The notes: generated by a model from the sequence alone, not told the origin. Counted from the stretch's first letter, positions 1 through 9,598 are shown. The stretch: DNA of 64,000 bases from an uncultured Microbulbifer sp. (GCF_947489355.1 NZ_CANLDD010000018.1:1-64000), one strand, 5' to 3'. Made by a program: numbers and translations.

Positions 1-219
1 TTCACTTCCCGGATCGCCTGGAGAAATATATCAGCCTATGAGGCTACTTGGCTGACACAGAGTTTTGAACACCCTCGACTTCCATGTCGAAGAAGAGCAT
101 AACGGGCAGCTGCTTTTACTACCCAGTTCATCGTGGATACCAACCACCAGGACTCATACCATTGTATTCAAAAGACACTGACCGGCCGGATACCTGTTTG
201 ATTCACGCTATGTCCCGGT
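1..219. other. Window edge without a clear gene
   Basis: No convincing complete gene is visible here. One frame entering from the left edge reads a short tail ending HFPDRLEKYISL followed by TGA at about 39-41. This could be the C-terminus of a gene lying outside the window, but it is too short to assign. The longer open frames over 84-347 and on the opposite strand have no ribosome site and no recognisable protein features. Confidence 0.3.
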
Positions 220-474
220 TTGCCACCATTGCCAAAAAATACTGTGAAAGCGAAAAAAAAACGAATATACGAAAGCCTCTGCACCCAATTATTCACAACA
301 TCAATAAACGCTATGGCGAGCAGCTCCGCCTGGCTGCCACCCCTTGAATACCAACAGCAATGTAAGTTACGCCAGTATTCCCAGGCCCGGCGGCAGCGCG
401 CCACTCATCCTATTTATACGCTCATGCATTGGATTGCCAAGCGAGCCAGTCTGTATGATAACGAACGAAATTAG
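220..474 (+). CDS. Possible small hypothetical protein (84 aa)
   Basis: This open frame has a TTG first codon at 220 or a GTG at 244. It ends in TAG at 472-474, immediately before a perfect terminator hairpin. The product is basic, with a Lys-rich start (KAKKKR) and an Arg/Gln-rich middle, and has no membrane segment or motif I recognise. Neither possible start has a good ribosome site, so the true 5' end may differ or the frame may be a remnant. The support is the terminator placed exactly at the stop codon. I do not recognise the family. Confidence 0.3.
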   Translation: MPPLPKNTVKAKKKRIYESLCTQLFTTSINAMASSSAWLPPLEYQQQCKLRQYSQARRQRATHPIYTLMHWIAKRASLYDNERN

Positions 475-502
475 AAAAGCGGGTCGAAAGACCCGCTTTT
501 CT
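473..502. terminator. Bidirectional rho-independent terminator
   Basis: A perfect 13-bp inverted repeat (473-485 with 490-502) encloses a GAAA tetraloop. The arms carry A-runs on one side and T-runs on the other, so it can act in both directions. It sits at the end of the small plus-strand frame and about 80 bp beyond the stop of the convergent cold-shock gene. Confidence 0.8.
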
Positions 503-580
503 AGAGGCGCTGGCAGAGCTGGCAGCTAACAATCACCCAACCCCGCACGACAACAGTTCTTTCAACGAGCAATCCGGAAA

Positions 581-796
581 TCACTCACAGGGAACAACAT
601 CTTCCGCCAGCAGTCCTTTGTCACCTTGTTGCATTTCGAACTCAACCGCCTGCCCCTCATTAAGGGTCTTATAACCCTCGCCGCGGATGCTACGGTAGTG
701 AACAAAAATATCTTCAGTTCCTTCTCCACAGGTGATGAAGCCATAACCCCTTGCGTTATTAAACCACTTCACAGTACCTGTAACGCGATCACTCAT
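581..796 (-). CDS. Cold-shock domain protein (CspA family)
   Basis: This is a 71-residue single cold-shock domain that should bind single-stranded RNA or DNA in the cytoplasm as an RNA chaperone. The RNP1-type motif [12 protein letters not shown] lies at about residues 9-20 and the RNP2-type DIFVHY follows at about 32-37. The start is the ATG at 796 because GAGG lies about 8 bases upstream. A longer open frame to 889 would add 31 residues of Asn-rich sequence not found in this family. It stands alone, convergent with the small frame to its left, with a terminator about 80 bp downstream. Whether it is cold-induced cannot be told from the sequence. It could equally be a CspD- or CspC-like paralogue. 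Confidence 0.93.
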   Translation of the reverse strand: MSDRVTGTVKWFNNARGYGFITCGEGTEDIFVHYRSIRGEGYKTLNEGQAVEFEMQQGDKGLLAEDVVPCE

Positions 797-1072
797 TGAG
801 ACAACCTCATTATTGTTATTGCGCCCACCTCTATTACCCCATACGTAAAGAGGGACAAACGCCACCCTATTATTAACAGACTGCACCATGCAGAATGCTG
901 TCTTGAATCATCCTTTGGACAGATATCCAGCGAACGTAAACTGATTTTTAGATAAAACAGCGCCAGTGTCTAGTTTTCTATGTGAAATAGATACTAGGTT
1001 TGTACCGATATGCGTAATTAACCGTCAAAAGCTTGGCAAAGGGCAGTATCTATATGACTCACTTGTACCTTA

Positions 1073-2197
1073 TTACACTTGCGGTGGGCTGTCACACACA
1101 GGCTCCCTTGTTAATGAAGGAATATCGGCAATATGTAAGGTAGACGTAGGAAATGCACAGGAGGCTCCATGACCCTCGACAATCCTTAAGATTGATAATA
1201 AAACCTCCTGTTTTATCTCGTGAAAACGGATCCAGTCTGTCGTTCGCGTAAACGTATACACAAAGAAATCCAGCGATGAGGCGGCGAAGCTGTTGAAGTT
1301 AACGATCAGTGTTCGATTGGCATCTATTTCTGGGTGCCGCTGTAACATTGCCCTTACATCTGAAACAATCGACGCCATCAAATGCGCATCTTCATAACGG
1401 ATTCCGATGGTTTCGAAAATCCTCCGATTTAGCATGCGTGAAGGGTTTTCTACCGCAATCTGGGTAAAAACACTATTGGGCACATAGACCGGGCGCAGAT
1501 CGAAGGTACGTATCCGGGTAAGGCGCCAACCGATATCCTCGACTGTGCCCTCAATCTCCTTATCTGGTGAGCGTATCCAGTCCCCCACCGCAAAGGGGCG
1601 GTCCAGGTAGATCATCAGGCCACCGAAAAAATTTGCCAACAAATCCTTGGCCGCGAAACCTACCGCCAGTCCGCCGATTCCACCGAAAGCCAGCAGGCCA
1701 CTCACGCTGTAGCCCAGGAACTGCATAATTACAATGCCTGAGGTAATGGCTATGGAGGCCCTGACAAGCTTACCGATCGCACGTACCGTGGTTGCATCCA
1801 TCGGCTTGCCGATATAGCGCGGATTACTCAGATTGCACTCGGTACTGTGGGAGAAACGCCAGGCAAACCAGGCCAGAACCAGGATAAGCCCTATCTCCCG
1901 CATCGGTTCTGCTACAGAGAAGATTTCCGCACCGGTGGCCTGTTCCGCATACTGTGCCGCAAACGTCAGTCCCAGCAACCACACCAAAACCTGCCCCGGG
2001 GGCGACAGTGCCCGCACCAGGGCATCATCCCAAGGGTTCTCTGTCTTTTCAGCCCGAGCCGCCAGCCGCATGACGAAACGGCCATACATCCAGGCAGCCA
2101 GTGCCGCAATCAGTACGAACAGGAAGACAATCACGATCCAGGCGCGATTCTCGCCCAACCAGGACAAAAGCAAGTGCTCTACGGATTCCACTAACAT
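1073..2197 (-). CDS. MscS-family mechanosensitive ion channel
   Basis: This 374-residue inner-membrane protein should open under membrane tension to release solutes during hypo-osmotic shock. Several hydrophobic helices fill residues 18-165. The conserved pore helix follows, with GGIGGLAVGFAAKDLLANFF at about 170-190, then the beta-domain entry DRPFAVGDWI and the late VYVPNSVF motif. It is longer than E. coli MscS (286 aa), with an extra N-terminal helix pair typical of YbdG/YnaI-like or small MscK-like members. It follows nagZ by 45 bp on the same strand and is probably co-transcribed with it. The ATG at 2197 has GGG almost touching it rather than a well-spaced ribosome site, so translation may begin slightly downstream. 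Confidence 0.92.
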   Translation of the reverse strand: MLVESVEHLLLSWLGENRAWIVIVFLFVLIAALAAWMYGRFVMRLAARAEKTENPWDDALVRALSPPGQVLVWLLGLTFAAQYAEQATGAEIFSVAEPMREIGLILVLAWFAWRFSHSTECNLSNPRYIGKPMDATTVRAIGKLVRASIAITSGIVIMQFLGYSVSGLLAFGGIGGLAVGFAAKDLLANFFGGLMIYLDRPFAVGDWIRSPDKEIEGTVEDIGWRLTRIRTFDLRPVYVPNSVFTQIAVENPSRMLNRRIFETIGIRYEDAHLMASIVSDVRAMLQRHPEIDANRTLIVNFNSFAASSLDFFVYTFTRTTDWIRFHEIKQEVLLSILRIVEGHGASCAFPTSTLHIADIPSLTREPVCDSPPQV

Positions 2198-2242
2198 CCC
2201 CTACGTTTAACAACCATACAGCCCAACTGCCTCCCCTCTCTA

Positions 2243-3259
2243 CTAATGGTGCCAGGATAAGAGCCAGTCGCGCGTTCTGTGCCAACGGGCATTGGTTTCC
2301 AGTTCAGACCAAGTAGTGATAGAGGGCCTGCCGCGCATGGCACTCAGACGCGCACGGGATTCTGAATGCGGCACAAAGTCCCGCAGGGCGGCGAGCGCCT
2401 CCAGGGCGCCCTCACGACTGTTGCACACTACCCCCATATCGCAGCCGGCCTCCAGGGCAGCTCGGATTCTCTCCCCATAGCCGCCAATGACAGCAGCACC
2501 GTTCATAGACAGATCATCGCTGATAATAACCCCGCCAAAGCCGAGGCGTCCCCGCAGGATATCCTGTAGCCAGTAGCGGGAAAAGCCCACAGGTCGGCTA
2601 TCAATATTCACGAAATGAATATGGGCCGGCATAACTGCATCCAACTCTGCGGTACCAATACAGTCAATAAATGGCAAGGCATCGGACTCCATCACCTGAT
2701 CCAGGGTGCGCCCATCCTCGGGCAATTCCCTATGGCTGTCCTCAAGCACATGGCCGTGGCCTGGAAAATGCTTGCCGGTCGCCGCCATGCCCGCCTCCCG
2801 CATGCCCTGGATAAACGGGCGTACAAATGCGGTCAGGCGCTTGGGGTCTGCGCAAAAGCTGCGGTCACCAATGACCCGACTGCGTTGGTCATCTGCGTCC
2901 AAAACCGGCGCAAAACTGAAATCCACCCCAACTGTCAGCAATTCTGCCGCCAGCAGCCAGCCCACATCCCGCAGCTGCTCCTGTGAGGCTCGCGCGGACA
3001 GGGCCTGCAGGGATGGCAGCCGGGTAAATTCATCGCGAAAACGCTGGACTCTGCCCCCTTCCTGATCGACAGCCAACAGCAACTCCGGACGCACCGTGCG
3101 GATTGCAGTAATCAGCTCCTGCAACTGGACCCGGTTGTGATAGTTGCGCGCGAAAAAAATCACTCCCCCCACAAGCGGATGTCTCAGCAACTCGCAATCC
3201 TCACCGGAAAGCTCAAGCCCCTCAATATCGACCATAACCGGCCCCAGCGGTGCAGACAT
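2243..3259 (-). CDS. nagZ: Beta-N-acetylhexosaminidase NagZ
   Basis: NagZ is a cytoplasmic glycoside hydrolase family 3 enzyme. It removes N-acetylglucosamine from anhydromuropeptides during cell-wall recycling, a pathway that also feeds AmpC beta-lactamase induction. At 338 residues the length matches the family. Visible hallmarks are DQEGGRVQRF, the His-loop KHFPGHGHVLEDSH with the catalytic Asp-His pair, and DDLSMNGA with the nucleophile Asp. The ATG at 3259 has GAGGAG about 7 bases upstream. It lies directly downstream of psrA, as I recall for Pseudomonas, and upstream of the MscS gene. Two lytic transglycosylases elsewhere in the window (Slt, MltF) would produce its substrates. Confidence 0.95.
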   Translation of the reverse strand: MSAPLGPVMVDIEGLELSGEDCELLRHPLVGGVIFFARNYHNRVQLQELITAIRTVRPELLLAVDQEGGRVQRFRDEFTRLPSLQALSARASQEQLRDVGWLLAAELLTVGVDFSFAPVLDADDQRSRVIGDRSFCADPKRLTAFVRPFIQGMREAGMAATGKHFPGHGHVLEDSHRELPEDGRTLDQVMESDALPFIDCIGTAELDAVMPAHIHFVNIDSRPVGFSRYWLQDILRGRLGFGGVIISDDLSMNGAAVIGGYGERIRAALEAGCDMGVVCNSREGALEALAALRDFVPHSESRARLSAMRGRPSITTWSELETNARWHRTRDWLLSWHH

Positions 3260-3306
3260 AATAAGCTCCTCGAATAGTTCCGCCGCCTGAACACCTCTGT
3301 CAGAGG

Positions 3307-3945
3307 CTATTTCGCAACAACCTTGAGCATGGCAGTGGCAGCTGGCACCAGTCGCTCCAGAGTCTCCGGCAAACTGCTCTGCGCACCAAAATCCTCCCTC
3401 AGGATAGCCTCTATGGCATCGAAACTCGACAACGTAAAGATGGTCGCACCCAACATAAAGTACAGGCGCCAGTAGAAAGTGACAGGGTCCACCCCGGGGA
3501 GGGCTCCTGCCAACAGGCCGGCAAAACGGCGATAGCTATCGCCATATCGGGACACGATGAAACGGCGCAAATGCCCCTGGAACTGCGTATAGGCCAACCC
3601 TAAAAGGCGCATGAAACGCTGGGGGTCGAGGCCATTTTCACTGAGACTGCCGAGCCCCACCCGGTAGAGACTCCCCAACAGGTCTTCCACATGCAGGGGC
3701 AGTCCAGATGCAGCCCGCCTGTCCAGCTCTGACTCCAGCGCGCAAGTGAACGGGGTTAAAAAACGTTCAAATACCGCCTGAATCAATGCTTTCTTTGAAC
3801 CAAAGTGATAGTTGACCGCGGCCAGATTAACCCCGGCCGTGCTGGTGATTGTCCTAAGGGATGTCTCGGTAAAGCCGCGCTCCGCAAACAGAACCTCTGC
3901 GGCGTCCAGTATGCGGCTAACGGTGTCCGTATGGCTCATAAGCAT
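3307..3945 (-). CDS. psrA: TetR-family regulator PsrA
   Basis: This 212-residue TetR/AcrR-type regulator has its N-terminal helix-turn-helix in about residues 10-55, including the stretch GVNLAAVNYHFGSKKALIQAVF that I recall as almost identical in Pseudomonas PsrA. In that genus PsrA senses long-chain fatty acids, represses fatty-acid degradation genes and itself, and activates rpoS. The C-terminal region (RFMRLLGLAYTQ, FYWRLYFMLGATIF) also fits. The neighbours nagZ and lexA match the Pseudomonas order. The start is ATG 3945; an alternative ATG lies two codons in at 3939. A palindrome of PsrA type lies just upstream, so autoregulation is likely. An rpoS link is not visible here. Confidence 0.9.
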   Translation of the reverse strand: MLMSHTDTVSRILDAAEVLFAERGFTETSLRTITSTAGVNLAAVNYHFGSKKALIQAVFERFLTPFTCALESELDRRAASGLPLHVEDLLGSLYRVGLGSLSENGLDPQRFMRLLGLAYTQFQGHLRRFIVSRYGDSYRRFAGLLAGALPGVDPVTFYWRLYFMLGATIFTLSSFDAIEAILREDFGAQSSLPETLERLVPAATAMLKVVAK

Positions 3946-3958
3946 TAGACCAAAATTT

Positions 3959-3972
3959 AAAACAGGTGTTTG
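3959..3972. promoter_or_regulatory. Putative PsrA operator
   Basis: The sequence AAAACAGGTGTTTG contains AAAC-N4-GTTT, which matches the PsrA operator form known from Pseudomonas (C/G-AAAC-N2-4-GTTT-G/C) in all but one flanking base. It lies about 14 bp upstream of the psrA start codon, where a bound repressor would block its own transcription. The match is read by eye. Confidence 0.6.
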
Positions 3973-4374
3973 ATTCTGGCCAGACTAGCACATTCCACCA
4001 TCGCACCGGTGACACCTTGTTCTACCCCCCCCAAGTCCCCGATCAATCATCGAGGCCGTGGCCACAGTGCGTATTGGTTAGGAAAGCTATGTTGAGACGT
4101 ACCACTCCCCTAGGAGCAGGTGTGGTTGGCTTAGTTATGGCTAGCCCGCCCTACTCTAGATTGCCGGGTCATTGCGATGCGAGAGGGTGCTGCCGCCAGG
4201 CCCAGGCCGGTGCGAGTCACACAATCACACAATAAAGGCAGTCTGTGCCTTTGTGCCGGTTTTTCAAAAGCGTCTATCCAACAGATCTTGACCAATAGAT
4301 CCTGATAGTGCGGTTTCCTCTGCGGGCTAAAATACGAAGGGAAGGTAGGCGCGGCACACAGGGAAAAACTCCGG
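3973..4374. other. Intergenic stretch, psrA upstream to LOG gene end
   Basis: About 400 bp without a supportable gene. A weak hairpin (AAAGGCA at 4234-4240, TGCCTTT at 4246-4252) lies beyond the LOG-family stop codon on the minus strand and may help end that transcript, but no T-run follows it directly. The open frames in this stretch have no ribosome site and biased composition only. Confidence 0.4.
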
Positions 4375-5013
4375 TCACCCCTGAGGTCGCATATAATGCA
4401 GTATCAGCTCTGCCGCCTCCTCTACTGTCTCTACGATGTGGAACAAGTCCAGATCTCCTGCATCAATGCAATTTCGCTCCAAAACCGTATCCACTAGCCA
4501 GTTGTAGAGGCCACTCCAGTAGTGCCTATCCACTAGTACAATGGGAAAACGCCGTACTTTTTGCGTTTGCACCAAAGTTAGTGCCTCGAATAATTCGTCC
4601 AAGGTGCCGTAACCTCCCGGCAGCCCCACAAACCCCACAGCATGCTTGACAAACATAAATTTACGCACAAAGAAATAACGAAAATTCAAACTGATATCCT
4701 GATAGGGGTTGGCCGTTTGCTCAAAGGGAAGCTCGATATTCAAACCGATCGAAGTACCCGGCAGGTCAAAAGCACCACGATTACACGCCTCCATCAAACC
4801 CGGTCCCCCACCGGTGATAACCGAAATACCCTCTGCTGCCAATAGCTCACCCAGTTTCACGCCCTGCTGGTATTCAGAGCTATTCTCTGTAAAGCGCGCA
4901 CCACCAAAAACCGTAACCGCACCACTGAGTGCGATCAGGCGTTCAATGCCATCTACCAACTCCGACTGTATGCGCAGCACCCGCCATGCCTCGGCCATTT
5001 TTGCATCCAGCAT
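4375..5013 (-). CDS. LOG-family nucleotide 5'-monophosphate hydrolase (TIGR00730)
   Basis: This 212-residue Rossmann-fold protein is of the Lonely-Guy/YgdH type, which removes ribose 5-phosphate from nucleoside monophosphates (cytokinin-activating enzymes in plants, purine/pyrimidine nucleotide nucleosidases in bacteria). The defining motifs are both present: GGGPGLMEACNRGA and PGGYGTLDELFEALT. The start is placed at ATG 5013 because GAGGG lies about 6 bases upstream. Earlier in-frame ATGs at 5052 and 5082 would intrude into the lexA control region. It is divergent from lexA, with 159 bp between start codons that contain two SOS boxes, so DNA-damage control of this gene is possible. Its physiological substrate is not deducible here. 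Confidence 0.88.
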   Translation of the reverse strand: MLDAKMAEAWRVLRIQSELVDGIERLIALSGAVTVFGGARFTENSSEYQQGVKLGELLAAEGISVITGGGPGLMEACNRGAFDLPGTSIGLNIELPFEQTANPYQDISLNFRYFFVRKFMFVKHAVGFVGLPGGYGTLDELFEALTLVQTQKVRRFPIVLVDRHYWSGLYNWLVDTVLERNCIDAGDLDLFHIVETVEEAAELILHYMRPQG

Positions 5014-5104
5014 TATTCCCTCTCTGTCAGGCCTTTCAACAATCGTGTTCATTCCCTGTCTGCATAACCAATGTAGCAGCATATAGAACGGGGGTGCATT
5101 GGGA

Positions 5105-5132
5105 TTGCAAGAACATCAATTCTGTATATAAT
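5105..5132 (+). promoter_or_regulatory. lexA sigma-70 promoter
   Basis: TTGCAA (5105-5110), a 16-bp spacer and TATAAT (5127-5132) form a good sigma-70 promoter pointing at lexA. The -10 element lies inside the first SOS box, as expected for LexA autorepression. Confidence 0.7.
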
Positions 5133-5156
5133 CCCAGCAACTGTATAAAAATACAG
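5122..5156. promoter_or_regulatory. Tandem SOS boxes (LexA operators)
   Basis: Two copies of CTG-N10-CAG lie in tandem: CTGTATATAATCCCAG at 5122-5137 and CTGTATAAAAATACAG at 5141-5156. The second is close to the E. coli consensus; the first is weaker on its right half. Two operators ahead of lexA is the arrangement of E. coli lexA. They also sit between lexA and the divergent LOG-family gene and could serve both. Confidence 0.85.
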
Positions 5157-5172
5157 AACTTCAGGTAACCCT

Positions 5173-5778
5173 ATGACCAATCTCACCGCCCGACAAACCC
5201 AAGTATTGGAGCTGATCAAAGCCTATTTGGTTGAAACAGGTTATCCGCCGACCCGGGCGGAAATTGCCCAAGAGCTGGGATTCCGATCACCCAATGCCGC
5301 CGAAGAGCACCTCAAGGCTCTGGCGCGCAAAGGAGCCATTGAGATGGTCGCTGGCGCCTCCCGCGGCATTCGGATTCCCGACCACCAATCCGGCCTTCCC
5401 ATCATTGGTCGTGTTGCCGCGGGTCACCCTATTCTCGCGGCAGAACACATCGAGGACTATTGCAACCTTCCCGCCAACTTCTTCCGCCCCCCTGCAGACT
5501 ACCTGCTTCGGGTACACGGGATGAGTATGCGCGATGCGGGCATACTCGACGGTGATCTGCTTGCGGTACAAAAAACCGAACAGGTCAGGAATGGACAAAT
5601 TGTCGTGGCGCGCATTGACGACGAGGTAACCGTTAAACGTTTCCGCCGCAAAGGCAACCAGGCGGCGGTGCAGTTGCTGCCTGAAAACGAGGACTTTGAC
5701 ATCCTTCGGGTGGATATGCGGGACAACAACTTTGTGATTGAAGGGTTGGCCGTGGGCGTTATTCGTCAAACCCCCTAA
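5173..5778 (+). CDS. lexA: SOS repressor LexA
   Basis: LexA represses the DNA-damage response and cleaves itself when stimulated by RecA filaments. The 201-residue product has the N-terminal winged helix-turn-helix (residues about 1-66) and the C-terminal S24 peptidase domain. The cleavage bond is Ala83-Gly84 in RVAAGHPIL, with the Ser118 nucleophile in HGMSM and Lys155 in VTVKRF, all matching E. coli spacing to within one residue. ATG 5173 follows AGGT by about 6 bases. Two SOS boxes and a promoter lie immediately upstream. No sulA-like division inhibitor follows it, unlike in Pseudomonas; the next gene is convergent. Confidence 0.97.
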   Translation: MTNLTARQTQVLELIKAYLVETGYPPTRAEIAQELGFRSPNAAEEHLKALARKGAIEMVAGASRGIRIPDHQSGLPIIGRVAAGHPILAAEHIEDYCNLPANFFRPPADYLLRVHGMSMRDAGILDGDLLAVQKTEQVRNGQIVVARIDDEVTVKRFRRKGNQAAVQLLPENEDFDILRVDMRDNNFVIEGLAVGVIRQTP

Positions 5779-5798
5779 TTTTTCACGCCTGAAACGAA

Positions 5799-5821
5799 AA
5801 CAGCGGCCACTGGCCGCTGTT
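5799..5821. terminator. Terminator between lexA and the convergent gene
   Basis: A perfect 10-bp stem (5799-5808 with 5812-5821) closes a 3-base loop. Read on the minus strand it is followed by TTTTCGTTTC, so it best terminates the topA-side transcript after the 85-aa gene. It also lies 21 bp beyond the lexA stop. Confidence 0.75.
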
Positions 5822-5846
5822 GAAACTCCCCTGGGTAACCGCTCGA

Positions 5847-6104
5847 TCAGTGGATCGTATGGTTAACCGGCAGTGCCTCCTCGTCTTCCTCAAGGTAACC
5901 AGGCTCCAGGTCATCCAGATTATGCACAGCCTCAATGCCCGCTTCCAGCATAGCGCGGGCAATAGCCACCTTATGCTTTCTCATAAACTGGAGACTCTCG
6001 TCTGAGAAATGAATACTCACCAGAGGGTCCTCCTTGTGGCCACTACGACGCAATGCCACGTCGCCATTGGCCAGTTCAATAATCTCAAAAGTTTCGGAGG
6101 ACAT
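5847..6104 (-). CDS. Small conserved acidic protein of unknown function (85 aa)
   Basis: I do not recognise a domain with a known role. The product is small and soluble, with a beta-rich N-terminal half (FEIIELANGDVALRRSG), a helical middle (DESLQFMRKHKVAIARAMLEAGIEAV) and an acidic tail (LEEDEEALPVNH). A protein of this size lies at the same place between lexA and topA in Pseudomonas, so it is probably a conserved gammaproteobacterial gene. The start at ATG 6104 is favoured by AAGGA about 8 bases upstream over the ATG at 6122. It is the last gene of the minus-strand group that begins with topA and ends at the hairpin just downstream. Confidence 0.75.
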   Translation of the reverse strand: MSSETFEIIELANGDVALRRSGHKEDPLVSIHFSDESLQFMRKHKVAIARAMLEAGIEAVHNLDDLEPGYLEEDEEALPVNHTIH

Positions 6105-6206
6105 TTGCTTTTCCTTCACCACAAATCAATTTCCGCCCAGTGTACCACAGGCTATTTATAAGTTTCAGTGGGCGCAGCCGGCGGAGCAAATGGTACACAG
6201 GTACCC

Positions 6207-6701
6207 TTAACACTCCTCCAAATTGGCGCGCTGCCTGCGCACCAATTCACTCAGGGCACTGTGCCACTCTAGTAGTATTTCAGCGGAAATCGCGTTAGAT
6301 GCGGGGAAGGCAATACTGTGCAGTGGGATCAGGTTTGCCCCTTTCCGCACGGATTCCCTAGTGGGCCCGGGGGCAAGTTGTTGCAGCTGCTTCCAAGCTT
6401 GAAGCAGTTTACTTAACCAACTATCGGGATCAGCGCTGAGCAAGGACAATTCCCTGGCCTCACTGCTGACCACTCCCTGGCTTTCAAGACTATCCAGGAT
6501 TACTTGCAAAGACTCAGGCTCGAAACCCAATTGCAATTGGATTGCCAGCTCAGCGAGGAAAGCCCTGTAGGCTTTCCATAACTGAAACAGGGCCGCCTCT
6601 TCCAGGGCCCTGCTTTGCAAGTCAGATTCGCCGGTCCTCTGTAACAACAGCTGACATTTGCGCAGTGCAGAGACAACCAACCCCGTATAGAGAGTCGTCA
6701 T
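6207..6701 (-). CDS. DUF6586-like helical protein
   Basis: This 164-residue soluble, almost wholly helical protein is rich in Leu, Ala and Glu, with no catalytic motif visible. It resembles the conserved protein found next to topA in Pseudomonas (DUF6586). Its ATG overlaps the topA stop codon in an ATGA arrangement (6698-6701), so it is translationally coupled to topA and expressed with it. The function is unknown. A partner or structural role related to DNA topology is only a guess from the context. Confidence 0.75.
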   Translation of the reverse strand: MTTLYTGLVVSALRKCQLLLQRTGESDLQSRALEEAALFQLWKAYRAFLAELAIQLQLGFEPESLQVILDSLESQGVVSSEARELSLLSADPDSWLSKLLQAWKQLQQLAPGPTRESVRKGANLIPLHSIAFPASNAISAEILLEWHSALSELVRRQRANLEEC

Positions 6702-9385
6702 TGGCTGCCCTGAACTGCTTTCTTGCGCGGGGGTTTACGTCTGGCAGTGGTGCTTTTACTGCCGGTCTCCACCCGCCAAGCGCCTTCACGATAGAAAGCA
6801 CGCCATCCCGTCGCTTTGCCCTCCTCCTCAGATTGCACATATTGCTGCTGCATCTTGCGACTGAAACGGACTACAGTGTCCCGCCCTTCATTGTCTTTGA
6901 GCGGGGCCGAGAAGAGGAAGCTGTACTTGGGGTCGATTTCGCTCTTGTGAGGCAGCAGCTCTTTGACCAGAGGGGCGCGTGTCTCGCGTTTTTTTGGAAA
7001 CTGGCTGGCCGCCAGGAAAAGCCCGCTGGCACCGTCACGCAGGATATAGTGGTCATCCACTTTCAAGCACGACAACTCCGGCATGGGCACCGGGTCCATT
7101 TTTGGTGGCGCCGGCTGGCCACTTTTCAATAACTTGCGGGTGTTTTTACAAGCTTCATTGGTACAGCCGAAGTACTTACCAAAGCGACCGGACTTCAGCT
7201 GCATATCACTGCCGCACTTGTCGCACTCGATGATCGGACCATCGTAGCCTTTGATCTTAAAGGTGCCCTGCTCAATTTCGTAGCCGTTACAATCCGGATT
7301 GTTGCCACAGATATGGAGTTTGCGGTGTTCGTCCAGCAGGTAGCTGTCCATGGCCGTGCCGCATTTGGCACAACGACGCTTCTCGCGTAGAAGGCGGGAT
7401 TCCGCTTCCTCATCCGTGTCCGCATCAACCGCCTCATCGCCGGACACCAGGTTCATGGTATTGACGCAGCGCTCCTTGGGCGGCAGAGCATAGCCGGAAC
7501 AGCCCAGAAATACCCCAGTGGAACCGGTGCGAATCTGCATATGACGTCCGCATTTGCTACAGGTGATATCCGTATCGGTCGGGGTATTGCGGCGCATGCC
7601 CGCCTCGGCAGACTGCGCCTTTTCCAGGCGAGCGGAAAAGTCCCGATAGAACTCATCGAGCAACTGTTTCCAACCTTTCTCCCCTTCGGCCACCGCATCC
7701 AAGGACTCTTCCAGGCTCGCGGTAAACCCGAAGTCCATCAGATTTTTGAAGCTTTCGCTGAGGCGATCAGTAACAATATCGCCCATCTTTTCCGCGTAGA
7801 AACGCCGGTTTTCCAGGCGCGCATAACCGCGGTCCTGAATGGTGGAAATAATCGATGCATAGGTGGAGGGCCGACCAATGCCGCGTTTTTCCAATTCCCT
7901 AACCAGGGCCGCTTCGCTAAAGCGCGCAGGCGGTTTGGTGAAATGCTGTCTCGGGTCCAATTTCTGCAGTGCGAGCCTGTCGCCGACTTTGACGTCCGGC
8001 AGCACCAGATCCTCCTCCTTTTTGCCCCCAGAAGGCGCCACTTTGAGGAAACCATCAAAGCGGATAACCCGGCCCCGTGCGCGCAGTTCAAATTCACCGG
8101 CGCTGACCACGATGGAGGTAGAGGTAAATTGTGCAGGTGTCATCTGGCAGGCGACAAACTGTTGCCAGATCAGGTTGTAGAGCCTTTCCGCATCGCGCTC
8201 TACCCCGGATAGCATATTCGGGCCCATGCGTACATCGGAGGGTCGAATGGCCTCGTGGGCCTCCTGGGCACCCGTCTTGCTGCTGTAGGTGTTAGGCACT
8301 CCTGGCAGGTACTTATCGCCGTAGTGCTCGCCGATATATTCCCGCGCAGATTCCACTGCCTCCCCACTGAGGTTGGTGGAATCGGTACGCATGTAGGTAA
8401 TGTGCCCCGCTTCATACAGACGCTGAGCCAGGGTCATGGTCTTCTTCACACCGAAACCGAGGCGATTACTCGCCGCTTGCTGCAGTGTCGAGGTGATAAA
8501 CGGGGCTCCGGGTTTGGAGCTGGTCGGCTTGTCGTCCCGCCCGCTAACAACGAATGTACTGGACTCCAACTGTCGCGTGGCACCATTCGTCTGGGCCTCA
8601 TTGACGGGACGGAATACCTGACCGGCCTGCTTTTTGACCTCAAGGCGCAGCTTGTCGGCTTGATCGGTTTTTGTGTCGGCAAACAGAGTCCAGTACTCTT
8701 CCGGGATAAAGGCGCGGATCTCCCGTTCCCGCTCCACTACGAGACGTACGGCCACAGACTGCACGCGTCCTGCGGACAATCCCCTGGCCACTTTTTCCCA
8801 AAGTAGCGGCGATACCATATACCCGACAATACGGTCGAGAAACCGCCGTGCCTGCTGGGCATTCACCCGGTTGATATTCAGGCGCCCGGGGTCTTTGAAG
8901 GCACCCTGAATCGCGGACTTGGTAATTTCGTTAAAGACCACCCGGCGATAGCGATCGTCATCACCGCCGATGGCCTCGCGCAAATGCCAGGCGATTGCCT
9001 CCCCCTCGCGATCCAAATCTGTCGCTAGGTAGATATGGTCAGCGTTTTCAGCAAGCTTGCGCAATTCGCTGACGACTTTTTCCTTGCCTGGCAGAATTTC
9101 ATAATGTGCCAGCCAGCCGTGATCCGGGTCTATGCCCATGCGCTTGATCAGCTGCTCGTGACTCTTTTTGCGCTTGTAAGCCGCTTTCGCCTCCGGGGAG
9201 AGCTTGCGGGTTTCTGCCGCGCGCCGCGCCCGAGCCTTTGCATCAACAGGCTGTTTGCGGCCCCCACCTGTGGGCAAATCGCGAATATGGCCAACGCTGG
9301 ACTTAACCACAAAGTCCTTGCCGAGGTATTTGTTGATGGTTTTTGCTTTGGCCGGTGATTCAACGATGACCAGTGATTTACCCAT
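6698..9385 (-). CDS. topA: DNA topoisomerase I
   Basis: This type IA topoisomerase relaxes negative supercoils by cutting one strand. It has 895 residues, close to E. coli TopA (865). The N-terminal Toprim domain shows Glu9 in [15 protein letters not shown] and the acidic DLDREGE at 123-129. The catalytic tyrosine is Tyr331 in [10 protein letters not shown]. The C-terminal third carries three four-cysteine zinc ribbons (CSKCGRHM..., CAKCGTAM..., CDKCGSDM...), followed by a basic tail ([14 protein letters not shown]). A GAGAG ribosome site precedes ATG 9385. It heads a minus-strand group with the DUF6586 and 85-aa genes. Confidence 0.97.
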   Translation of the reverse strand: MGKSLVIVESPAKAKTINKYLGKDFVVKSSVGHIRDLPTGGGRKQPVDAKARARRAAETRKLSPEAKAAYKRKKSHEQLIKRMGIDPDHGWLAHYEILPGKEKVVSELRKLAENADHIYLATDLDREGEAIAWHLREAIGGDDDRYRRVVFNEITKSAIQGAFKDPGRLNINRVNAQQARRFLDRIVGYMVSPLLWEKVARGLSAGRVQSVAVRLVVEREREIRAFIPEEYWTLFADTKTDQADKLRLEVKKQAGQVFRPVNEAQTNGATRQLESSTFVVSGRDDKPTSSKPGAPFITSTLQQAASNRLGFGVKKTMTLAQRLYEAGHITYMRTDSTNLSGEAVESAREYIGEHYGDKYLPGVPNTYSSKTGAQEAHEAIRPSDVRMGPNMLSGVERDAERLYNLIWQQFVACQMTPAQFTSTSIVVSAGEFELRARGRVIRFDGFLKVAPSGGKKEEDLVLPDVKVGDRLALQKLDPRQHFTKPPARFSEAALVRELEKRGIGRPSTYASIISTIQDRGYARLENRRFYAEKMGDIVTDRLSESFKNLMDFGFTASLEESLDAVAEGEKGWKQLLDEFYRDFSARLEKAQSAEAGMRRNTPTDTDITCSKCGRHMQIRTGSTGVFLGCSGYALPPKERCVNTMNLVSGDEAVDADTDEEAESRLLREKRRCAKCGTAMDSYLLDEHRKLHICGNNPDCNGYEIEQGTFKIKGYDGPIIECDKCGSDMQLKSGRFGKYFGCTNEACKNTRKLLKSGQPAPPKMDPVPMPELSCLKVDDHYILRDGASGLFLAASQFPKKRETRAPLVKELLPHKSEIDPKYSFLFSAPLKDNEGRDTVVRFSRKMQQQYVQSEEEGKATGWRAFYREGAWRVETGSKSTTARRKPPRKKAVQGSQ

Positions 9386-9598
9386 AACTCTCTGATTTAA
9401 AATAAAAATTTACTGCTGTTTGAGGCCCGGCAAGCCGTGAGTGCAGGCTTGCGCTGCGCGAATATATAAGCTCCAGTCACTGCGCGGTCAAGCAGAGCTG
9501 ACAATTTTCTGTGCCAAACAACAAAAATGTCCACCCGATAAAGGACTGGAAAAGAGGCATAGCGCCTGTCTCCTCTTCACGCTATCGAGCCCATCAGG

